In this document: positions 1 through 8,636 of the stretch, piece by piece
How positions within the stretch are numbered: position 1 is the first letter of the stretch
How the letters are laid out: every line of letters begins with the position of its first letter
Source of the DNA: Colimorpha sp045576855
GTDB lineage: Bacteria > Bacteroidota > Bacteroidia > Bacteroidales > P3
Reading direction: 5' to 3'
Assembly: GCA_045576855.1 (NCBI GenBank)
Contig: JAZNHG010000033.1
Coordinates: 1-34,250, forward strand
DNA: 34,250 nt
Notes under the pieces: generated by a model
The model's database searches: none
What the model saw: the letters and a program-made list of their open reading frames with translations, nothing else
Told to the model about the DNA's origin: nothing
Translations under genes and position numbers: made by a program

Positions 1-558
1 GTCCTCTATCCGGTGGGGTGTGTCGAAGTAGAACTCTGTGCAGGTGGCATAGACATGGGCTTGATTGTTGTTGCCAGGCAGGTAGGGGTCTTGGTCGAAT
101 CTGAAGACGCGTTTCCGCTGCAGGCTGTGGATGGTGGCCGAATCCACCAGGGTGATGATACGCGAGAAAGGTCCGCCGACGGGGATTTCGCATTCGGTCA
201 CGGGTATGGTCTGCTGGTGGTTGTAGAGCGCCATAATCGGGGCCATCTCCTCCCGTTCGGCCGTGCCCTGGGGGAAGTTCTCGGCGGTGATGGCAATGCC
301 ATAGACGATGCCGCTGTCGATGGAATCAATGCATCTAATTCGATGCCATCCTGTGTCCTCATATACGTGGGCAAATACTGGATGGTTGTCATATTGCAAT
401 GCACGTTCAGTCTCGTTTGCCGCTGTGGGCGGCAGATATATATTCACGTCATATTGGAATTCAGTATGGTATAGCGAATCGCCATAATGTATGGTGTCCT
501 GAGCCAAAGCGGCGTAAGCCACGAAAAGCGCGATGGATAATAAGAATAGCTTTTTCAT
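1..558 (-). CDS. Secreted protein of unknown function (N-terminal part, cut by window edge)
   Basis: An open frame of 186 codons runs from an ATG at 558 to base 1 without a stop, so the gene continues outside the window. The protein begins with a basic MKKLFLL start, a hydrophobic core and an ALAQ cleavage site near residue 19, which indicates Sec export. The mature part (starting DTIHYGDSLYH) is rich in aromatic and acidic residues and lacks membrane segments. No family was recognised. By analogy with other secreted proteins in the window it could carry a C-terminal T9SS sorting domain, but that end is not visible. The start is supported by the signal peptide and by a -7 promoter element about 140 bases upstream. 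Confidence 0.8.
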   Translation of the reverse strand, partial: MKKLFLLSIALFVAYAALAQDTIHYGDSLYHTEFQYDVNIYLPPTAANETERALQYDNHPVFAHVYEDTGWHRIRCIDSIDSGIVYGIAITAENFPQGTAEREEMAPIMALYNHQQTIPVTECEIPVGGPFSRIITLVDSATIHSLQRKRVFRFDQDPYLPGNNNQAHVYATCTEFYFDTPHRIED

Positions 559-575
559 TGCTGCTGGTATTTGGT

Positions 576-631
576 TGAATGATGAATGGTGAATGATGAA
601 TTGGATTCTGTGTTGGGGTTGTATGTTGTAT
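576..631. repeat. 7-bp-period tandem repeat (TGAATGA / GTTGTAT type)
   Basis: Four successive heptads (TGAATGA, TGAATGG, TGAATGA, TGAATTG) at 576-603 are followed, in the same 7-bp phase, by two exact copies of GTTGTAT at 618-631. The array lies in the untranslated leader of the leftward gene. It belongs to the set of sequence-unrelated 7-bp-period arrays found in other spacers here. Confidence 0.75.
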
Positions 632-693
632 ATGGCTGTTGTTGTGTGTGTTGTGTTTGTTTTGTGCGTGTGGGCAATGGCGTTTTCTTTGGT

Positions 694-702
694 GCAAATA
701 TA
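694..702 (-). promoter_or_regulatory. Bacteroidota-type -7 promoter element
   Basis: On the minus strand the sequence reads TATATTTGC, a full match to the TAnnTTTG(C) consensus of the primary sigma factor in Bacteroidota. It faces the secreted-protein gene whose ATG is at 558. No clean TTTG -33 box is present at the usual spacing. Confidence 0.55.
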
Positions 703-896
703 CAAAAAAGTATGAAATATATAATGTATGAGCAGAAAAAAAAGACTTACCACTCTCCATCCCAGCGGGGACGCAGAGGTGGCCGAAATGTTAAAAATTA
801 TTTTCTACACAATTTTATGCGCGAAGTGTCGTTTATAGGGGTGATATTAGAAATACAACAAAATCTTCAAACCCATGTTCAACCAATAAGGCGCGT

Positions 897-1058
897 ATGA
901 TGCAGCATTACGATTTCACACCAAGCACAGGCACATTTTCAGCTGCAAGCACAAACATACAGCCCTCGGAGCAGACGCTCCAGAACATCCGCAGCTTTGC
1001 CCGCAGCTTCCAGACGCTGGAGGTGGCGGGGGTGAAGATAGACTTCTTCCTGAACTGA
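897..1058 (+). CDS. Small conserved-looking protein, 53 aa
   Basis: This ORF starts at tandem ATG codons (897 and 900) and ends with TGA at 1056-1058. The protein begins MMQHYDFTPSTGTFS and contains QTLQNIRSFARSFQ, followed by a short hydrophobic end (VKIDFFLN). It resembles a class of about 50-residue Bacteroidales proteins with a 'TL..IR.FAR' core, recalled from general knowledge and not checked. It has no signal peptide or membrane segment. It is convergent with manC and separated from it by a terminator that serves manC. No good promoter or ribosome binding site is visible, which is common in this phylum. Coding status is likely but not certain. Confidence 0.5.
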   Translation: MMQHYDFTPSTGTFSAASTNIQPSEQTLQNIRSFARSFQTLEVAGVKIDFFLN

Positions 1059-1080
1059 GCCGCGAGGTGAGGGCCTGGCG

Positions 1081-1122
1081 AGAAGAGAAAGGAGCGGACC
1101 GGTCTCACGACCGGTCCGCTCC
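1081..1122 (-). terminator. Rho-independent terminator of manC
   Basis: A perfect 14-bp stem (1091-1104 with 1109-1122) with the 4-base loop TCAC lies 24 bases past the manC stop codon. Read on the minus strand it is followed by TTTCTCTTCT, a U-rich tail. It closes the leftward manC transcript in the convergent gap. Confidence 0.85.
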
Positions 1123-1145
1123 GCATGTGTGGAAGCCGCGTCGGG

Positions 1146-2213
1146 CTAGAGACGCTCTATCCAGTGTTTGATTTGCTGTTCGTCGTCGAGGCGGCAGACG
1201 AGCAGGGAGTGGTCGCGCAGGGCTACGAGGCAGTGGTCGAGGCCCTGGACGACGGCTTCGTAGCCCGGCTCGATGTTGACCACGCTGGAGTGCGTGTCGA
1301 CGAGCACGGCATGACCGCTGACGGCGTTGTGCTGGGCGTCGTGGGCGGCATGGGTGTAGAGTGAGCCCCAGGTGCCGATGTCGCTCCACCCGAAGTCGGC
1401 GGCCACGGTGTGCATGGAGAAGGGGTGCTCGGCATCGGCCACCACGCGCTCCATGACGCCATAGTCTATGCTGATATTCTGGCAGTGTTCGAACTGGCGG
1501 TCGATGAACCGCTGCTCGGCCGGGGTGCCAAAGTCGGCACGCCCCTGGTCGAAGAGGTCGGCCATGTCGGGCAGATAGCGTCGGAAGGCTCCGGTGATGG
1601 CGTCGGTGCTCCAAAGAAAGATGCCGGAATTCCAGTTGAAGTGGCCGTCGGCCAGGAAGCGCTTGGCGGTCTCGAGGTCGGGTTTCTCCTTGAAGTTCTT
1701 CACCGGCACTATGTCGGCCGAGGGCTGACCCTCGGTCTCGATGTAGCCATAGCCCGTCTCGGGGCGCGAGGGGCGGATGCCGATGGTCATGAGCGCATCG
1801 GTGTGCCGCTCCACAAAGTCGAGCCCCTGACCGACGACGCGCTGGAATTCGCGCTCGTTGGTGACCAGGTGGTCGGCGGGGGTGACGGCGATGGAAGCCT
1901 GCGGACAGCGGGCCATGATGTGCCAGGTGGCATAGGCGATGCAGGGGGCCGTGTTGCGGCGCATGGGTTCGCAGAGCACCTGGTCGGGCGCCAACTCGGG
2001 CAGCTGCTCCAGCACGAGCTGCTTGTAGGCGGCATTGGTGACCACCAGGAAGTGCTCGGCCGGCACCAGGGGCAGGAAACGCTCGAAGGTGGCGCGGATG
2101 AAGCTCTTGCCCGTGCCCAGCACGTCGAGGAACTGCTTGGGATAGTTGTTCTTGCTCAAAGGCCAGAAGCGGCTGCCGATGCCGCCGGCCATAATCACAC
2201 AATATCTTTGCAT
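1146..2213 (-). CDS. manC: Mannose-1-phosphate guanylyltransferase
   Basis: The 355-aa protein makes GDP-mannose from mannose-1-phosphate and GTP in the cytoplasm, supplying mannose and fucose units for LPS O-antigen, capsule and glycoproteins. The N-terminus has the nucleotidyltransferase signature (MAGGIGSRFWPLS, residues 9-21, then PKQF). EPMRRNTAPCIAYA near residue 83 and VTPADHLV near residue 115 are typical of the family. The C-terminal phosphomannose isomerase domain of bifunctional ManC/AlgA proteins is absent, so this is the short single-function form. The start is the only reasonable ATG, directly before the core motif. It lies 96 bases downstream of lptB on the same strand, with a repeat array between, and ends at a strong terminator. 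Confidence 0.93.
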   Translation of the reverse strand: MQRYCVIMAGGIGSRFWPLSKNNYPKQFLDVLGTGKSFIRATFERFLPLVPAEHFLVVTNAAYKQLVLEQLPELAPDQVLCEPMRRNTAPCIAYATWHIMARCPQASIAVTPADHLVTNEREFQRVVGQGLDFVERHTDALMTIGIRPSRPETGYGYIETEGQPSADIVPVKNFKEKPDLETAKRFLADGHFNWNSGIFLWSTDAITGAFRRYLPDMADLFDQGRADFGTPAEQRFIDRQFEHCQNISIDYGVMERVVADAEHPFSMHTVAADFGWSDIGTWGSLYTHAAHDAQHNAVSGHAVLVDTHSSVVNIEPGYEAVVQGLDHCLVALRDHSLLVCRLDDEQQIKHWIERL

Positions 2214-2219
2214 AGGAGG

Positions 2220-2275
2220 GTTTAAGGTTTAAAGTTGAGGGTTTAAGGTTTAAAGCTGAGGGTTTAAGGTTTAGG
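2220..2275. repeat. 7-bp-period tandem repeat (GTTTAAG type) with 21-bp super-unit
   Basis: Eight consecutive heptads fill the lptB-manC spacer: GTTTAAG, GTTTAAA, GTTGAGG, then the same three with one change, then GTTTAAG, GTTTAGG. The order gives a 21-bp higher-order unit. The array ends seven bases before the manC start codon. Confidence 0.85.
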
Positions 2276-2288
2276 GCTTTGTTGTGTG

Positions 2289-2308
2289 GCCGAACGTTCA
2301 CGTTCGGC
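2289..2308 (-). other. Perfect hairpin just after lptB stop
   Basis: A 9-bp perfect inverted repeat, GCCGAACGT with ACGTTCGGC and a 2-base spacer, starts one base after the lptB stop codon. No U-run follows, so it is not a standard intrinsic terminator. It could be a processing or stability hairpin in a lptB-manC transcript. Confidence 0.5.
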
Positions 2309-2309
2309 G

Positions 2310-3134
2310 CTATATCTCCACCGTGCGGGCGCGGCGGAGCTCGAAGTCGCGGCCCAGGTACTTCTCGCGCACATCGGGGTCGGCGGCCATTGCCTCGGGA
2401 GTGCCGTGGTGGAGCACCGAGCCTTCGTAGAGGAGATATGCACGGTCGGTGATGGCAAGGGTCTCGCGCACATTGTGGTCGGTGATGAGTATGCCGATGT
2501 TGCGCTCGCGCAGGTGGGCCACTATGTCCTGTATGTCCTGCACGGCGATGGGGTCGACGCCGGCAAAGGGCTCGTCGAGCAGCAGGAACATGGGGTCGTT
2601 GGCCAAGGCACGGGCTATCTCGGTGCGGCGGCGTTCGCCGCCGCTGAGCTGTATGCCCTTGCTGCGGCGGATGTGCTGCAGGCGGAACTCGTCGAGGAGC
2701 GACTCGAGCTTGGCGCGCTGCTGGTCGCGGTCCAGGTCGCGGCGGAACTCGAGGATGGAGGCTATATTGTCCTCGACACTCATCTGCCGGAACACCGAGG
2801 CTTCCTGTGCCAGGTAGCCCACGCCGAACTGCGCGCGGCGATACTGGGGCATGCCGGTGATGGGGACGCGCCAGGGGCTGCCGTCGGCGGGGCATTCGGC
2901 TTTCTTCTCGCGGAAAATGGGGTGCTGGCGGTCGGCCTCGCAGGTGCTTTCCATGTAGACGCGCCCGTCGTTGGGCTTGATGATGCCCACCACCATATAG
3001 AAGGTGGTGGTCTTGCCGGCGCCGTTGGGACCGAGCAGACCCACTATCTCGCCCTGGCTGACAGAGACAGAGACCTGGTTGACGACGGTGCGCGAACGGT
3101 AGACCTTGACCACTTTATCGGTATAGAGTTTCAT
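2310..3134 (-). CDS. lptB: LPS export ABC transporter ATP-binding protein LptB
   Basis: LptB is the cytoplasmic ATPase that drives LptFG to extract LPS from the inner membrane and push it along the Lpt bridge. The 274-aa protein has the Walker A GPNGAGKT (35-42), Q-loop at Gln110 in GYLAQEASVFR, the signature LSGGE (163-167), Walker B FLLLDEP (183-189) and H-loop His220. GYLAQEASVFR-MSVEDNI is diagnostic for LptB among ABC ATPases. Residues about 62-92 form an extra loop of roughly 26 residues, with two cysteines, between the Walker A helix region and the Q-loop; usual LptB proteins of about 240 aa lack it. The ATG at 3134 directly precedes the conserved N-terminus. manC follows on the same strand. 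Confidence 0.95.
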   Translation of the reverse strand: MKLYTDKVVKVYRSRTVVNQVSVSVSQGEIVGLLGPNGAGKTTTFYMVVGIIKPNDGRVYMESTCEADRQHPIFREKKAECPADGSPWRVPITGMPQYRRAQFGVGYLAQEASVFRQMSVEDNIASILEFRRDLDRDQQRAKLESLLDEFRLQHIRRSKGIQLSGGERRRTEIARALANDPMFLLLDEPFAGVDPIAVQDIQDIVAHLRERNIGILITDHNVRETLAITDRAYLLYEGSVLHHGTPEAMAADPDVREKYLGRDFELRRARTVEI

Positions 3135-3326
3135 GACGGATGGATTTCACATACATATTTTAAAGCAACAGGAGGGGCCACAAAAGGCAAAAAACGGGAC
3201 TGCAAGGGGGGCACCGAAGACCGACACACCACCCAGAGGGGCAATGAGGCTAGCTTTTTTTTCATCTACAACCGATTGCATCACAGTTGTTTCCGTATTT
3301 ATATCACCTGTCGGCATGAAAAATAT

Positions 3327-3357
3327 TTTGTCAGTATAGACTTTTTTTGTATCTTTG
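3327..3357 (+). promoter_or_regulatory. recQ promoter (-33 TTTG, -7 TATCTTTG)
   Basis: TTTG at 3327-3330 and TATCTTTG at 3350-3357 are separated by 19 bases, an excellent match to the Bacteroidota housekeeping promoter. It lies about 40 bases before the recQ start, in the divergent gap with lptB. Confidence 0.8.
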
Positions 3358-3398
3358 TAAAACTATAACGCACTAAGGCGACAAATATTGTTAGCAAG

Positions 3399-5603
<2,205 letters not shown>

Positions 5604-5627
5604 CAGCCATCCCGACACATAGCATAC

Positions 5628-8561
5628 ATGCGACATATAGCACATATCCCTCTCTTGTTCATGCTGCTCATGCTGGCAGGAGGGGGATTTTGCCGCGCGC
5701 AGGATGTCGTCCTCCTGGAGAACCATCAGTGGATTCATGTCTACAACTGCCGCGTGAATTCCGGGCGGATAGTCTACAGCGACCCCTCCATCACCGACAC
5801 CATCATCGACACCCGAGTCGACATTCACGGCTATGGACAGCCCATACAAGTCAGCATCACCTGCTTCTATCAGACTGCCGACGATTCGGCCGAGCACAGG
5901 ATAAGCATCTCCCAATCGACCTATCCTTCCCTTCTGGTGAATCAGGAAATACCCGATTACGGCACCATTTTCAATGCCACCACCAATGGCGGTGATGCCA
6001 CCATCCAGATTGGCTGCCGGTCGGACAGCGTACAATCCATCAGCATCGACATCAGTTGGAGCACGGCCTCCACCACTCCCATGTGCAACACCAACAGCGC
6101 TTCCTTCCACATCGGCCGTCTCACCCACAACTCGGCCACCGTGGTATGGAACTCCGGCGGCCAGTCTTCGGAGATTGTACTCAACGGCAACCATTTCTAT
6201 GGCTGGAGCGATTCAATCCATATCACAGGGCTGGAGCCCAACACCATCTACACTGTCGACGCCTGTGCGCAGAGCGACAGCGACAAACCCTGCTGCCACA
6301 CCTCCCTCACCTTCATCACCAATCCCGAACCCATCATCGGCTGTCCCGACCTGACCGATTTGCAAGCCTATTATGTGCGTGGCACCTATGGCGGGGCAGG
6401 CAATCCTTACGCCAATATCGGCATCATCGACACAGGCTACACCCCGTTCTTCTACCGGCACCATGTCTGCACCGACACCAACGAGCGCGACCCCCGCACG
6501 GGCAACCAATTGCGCACCGTCTATCCCGGCGCCGCCAGCTCGGTGCGGCTGGGCAACCCGCGGCCGTTCGCCCAGGGCGAGGCTCTGGCCTACAGCCTCC
6601 ACATCGACACATCCTACTACAGCCTGCTCCTGCTCCACTACGCTGCGGTGCTCGAAAATCCAGGTCATTCCAGCAGCCGGCAGCCCCGATTCAGACTAGA
6701 AATAGTGGATGCCAACCAGCAGCTGATCGACCCCGTCTGCGGCGTAGCCGACTTCTATGCCAGCAGCGACCTCGGCTGGAACAGCTATGAATACGCACTA
6801 TGGAAGGACTGGACCACCGTCGGCTTCGATCTCAGCCCCTATCACGGGCAGGATGTATTCCTGCGCTTCACCACCCGCGACTGCACTCTGGGCGAACACT
6901 TCGGCTATGCCTATTTCTGCGCCGAATGCCGTCTCAACTCCTCCACCGCCATGTATTGCGGCTCGGCCGACAGCAACACCATCATCGCCCCCGAGGGGTT
7001 CAACTACCTCTGGTACTTCCACGACACGGCCGACGTCTACTCCACCGAACGCGTCGTCCACTTCGGCAACGAGGACGAGCTGCTCCACTGCCGCCTCATC
7101 TCCACGGAGAACCCCCGCTGCTGGGTCACCCTCAACACCTATGCCGGCCACCGCTGGCCCCTGGCCATCATCGACACTGTGCGCTCCGAATCGGCCGGCT
7201 GCGCCCGTCGCCGCGTCTACTTTGCCAACCGCAGCACCATCGTCAACGACAGCGGCGCCTATACCGGCGAACCCTGCGAGACGGCCGAATGGTTCTTCGG
7301 CGACAACTACTACTCGTCCCGCTACTCCACCGATCACGTCTACTACACCCCCGGCGACTACACCGTCACCCTCATCGTCGGCATCGCCGGCAACCAGTGC
7401 CGCGACACTGCCACCTTCAATATCACCATCCCCGACTATTATATCCCCGCCCTCTACGACACCGTCGCCTGCGACTCGATGTATGTCGAAGGCCGCTGGT
7501 ACCACCACGACACCCTAGGCCCCTCGTGGCGCGTCAGCGACTACGACAACTGCGACACCCTCTACACCCTCAACATGCACATCATCGAACCCGTGCATAC
7601 CCTGTTGCCCATCGACACCTTCTGCTATCTCGACACCTACCATTGGCGCGGACAGAATGCCGGCGGCGCCGACACCATCACCAGCGCGGTCCACTATCTG
7701 CTGGTCGACACCCTCACCGCGGCCAGCGGCTGCGACTCGCTCGTCATGCAGCCCCTCACCCAACTGCCCCCGCCACCCCTAGAGATTGAGCCCAAGCCCG
7801 ACTGCGCCCACAAATCGTACACACTGCGCGCCGTCACCGACCTACCCTATCTGCACTGGAGCGCCGAGCCCCACGACCCGCACCTCGACGGGCACGAGTC
7901 GGACAGCATAGTCCACGTCACCCCCTCGGCCTTCACCATCTACACCCTGCTGGCCGACACCACTGCCGACTTCCCCTGTCCGGCCCACACCTCCTCGGCG
8001 CTGAGGCCCGTCATCTTCCCGTCGGCCCAGCTCTTCGTCAACCCCGAAGTGCTCTCCTACGAGCAACCCACCCTCACGGCCCACGACCGCAACCGCATCT
8101 ACACCGACCGGCACTGGGACCTCGTGATGCATCCGGGTGCCGACACGCTCCATCTCTCCGAGACAGGCTCCACCATCGTCTACAACGCCTCCGACCCCGG
8201 CCTCGACAGCCTCACCGTAGTGCTCAGCGTCAGCAACGAATACTGCCACGACACCGCCCGTCGCACCGTCCCCTTCGCCCGCGTCCTCTTCTGGGCCCCC
8301 AACACCTTCACCCCCGGCGAGGCCACCAACAGCCGCTTCGTCATCAGCCACACCGATATGCTGCAGGCCGAGCTGAGCATCTACAACCGGCAGGGGCTGC
8401 TACTCTACCGTACCACCGACCTCGACAGCGGCTGGGACGGACGCACCAGCGACGGCACACCCTGCCCACAGGCGGCCTACGTTTGGCACCTGCGCTACCG
8501 CGACCTGCTCTATCCCGACAACTGGCAGACCGCCACCGGCACCGTCACCCTCCTGCGCTGA
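5628..8561 (+). CDS. Large T9SS type B surface protein (CHU_C domain), first paralog
   Basis: The 977-aa protein has a signal peptide (cleavage near FCRAQ, residue 25). A CUB-like beta region (about 25-150) with VYNCR and SGRI is followed by a fibronectin III-like domain (about 155-235, GLEPNTIYTV). Next comes a conserved middle region (about 240-440) with RDPRTGNQLRTV and WKDWTTVGFDLSPYHGQ, resembling a MAM or jelly-roll lectin fold. A PKD domain lies at about 545-605 (WFFGDN...HVYYTPGDYTVTL). The last 90 residues (FWAPNTFTPGE...LSIYNRQGLLLYRT...WDG) are the gliding-motility-type C-terminal domain that directs export through the T9SS. It is probably cell-surface or secreted; the ligand is unknown. 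It is the upstream copy of a tandem duplication. Confidence 0.88.
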   Translation: MRHIAHIPLLFMLLMLAGGGFCRAQDVVLLENHQWIHVYNCRVNSGRIVYSDPSITDTIIDTRVDIHGYGQPIQVSITCFYQTADDSAEHRISISQSTYPSLLVNQEIPDYGTIFNATTNGGDATIQIGCRSDSVQSISIDISWSTASTTPMCNTNSASFHIGRLTHNSATVVWNSGGQSSEIVLNGNHFYGWSDSIHITGLEPNTIYTVDACAQSDSDKPCCHTSLTFITNPEPIIGCPDLTDLQAYYVRGTYGGAGNPYANIGIIDTGYTPFFYRHHVCTDTNERDPRTGNQLRTVYPGAASSVRLGNPRPFAQGEALAYSLHIDTSYYSLLLLHYAAVLENPGHSSSRQPRFRLEIVDANQQLIDPVCGVADFYASSDLGWNSYEYALWKDWTTVGFDLSPYHGQDVFLRFTTRDCTLGEHFGYAYFCAECRLNSSTAMYCGSADSNTIIAPEGFNYLWYFHDTADVYSTERVVHFGNEDELLHCRLISTENPRCWVTLNTYAGHRWPLAIIDTVRSESAGCARRRVYFANRSTIVNDSGAYTGEPCETAEWFFGDNYYSSRYSTDHVYYTPGDYTVTLIVGIAGNQCRDTATFNITIPDYYIPALYDTVACDSMYVEGRWYHHDTLGPSWRVSDYDNCDTLYTLNMHIIEPVHTLLPIDTFCYLDTYHWRGQNAGGADTITSAVHYLLVDTLTAASGCDSLVMQPLTQLPPPPLEIEPKPDCAHKSYTLRAVTDLPYLHWSAEPHDPHLDGHESDSIVHVTPSAFTIYTLLADTTADFPCPAHTSSALRPVIFPSAQLFVNPEVLSYEQPTLTAHDRNRIYTDRHWDLVMHPGADTLHLSETGSTIVYNASDPGLDSLTVVLSVSNEYCHDTARRTVPFARVLFWAPNTFTPGEATNSRFVISHTDMLQAELSIYNRQGLLLYRTTDLDSGWDGRTSDGTPCPQAAYVWHLRYRDLLYPDNWQTATGTVTLLR

Positions 8562-8591
8562 ATTTAACGACTGGTGAATAGCGATACCCAC

Positions 8592-8633
8592 TGAACACTG
8601 AACACCGAACACTGAACACTGAACACAGCACAC
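8592..8633. repeat. 7-bp-period tandem repeat (TGAACAC type)
   Basis: Six heptads (TGAACAC, TGAACAC, CGAACAC, TGAACAC, TGAACAC, AGCACAC) occupy the gap between the two T9SS type B paralogs and stop three bases before the second start codon. The same unit recurs at 14882-14944 before rbfA. Confidence 0.88.
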
Positions 8634-8636
8634 TGC

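Larger units (their letters stand above)
559..896. other. Intergenic region: leader, heptad repeats and promoter
   Basis: This spacer of about 340 bases separates the leftward secreted-protein gene from the rightward 53-aa ORF. Its left half is the gene's leader with 7-bp repeats (576-631) followed by GT-rich sequence. The promoter element is at 694-702. The right half (about 703-896) is AT-rich, and I see no gene or clear promoter for the 53-aa ORF in it. Confidence 0.6.

Noticed and set aside
1105..2895. A 596-codon minus-strand frame over manC and lptB
   Set aside because: It overlaps both genes in another frame, reads through the heptad repeat (giving LNLKPS repeats) and is Arg/Pro-rich low complexity.
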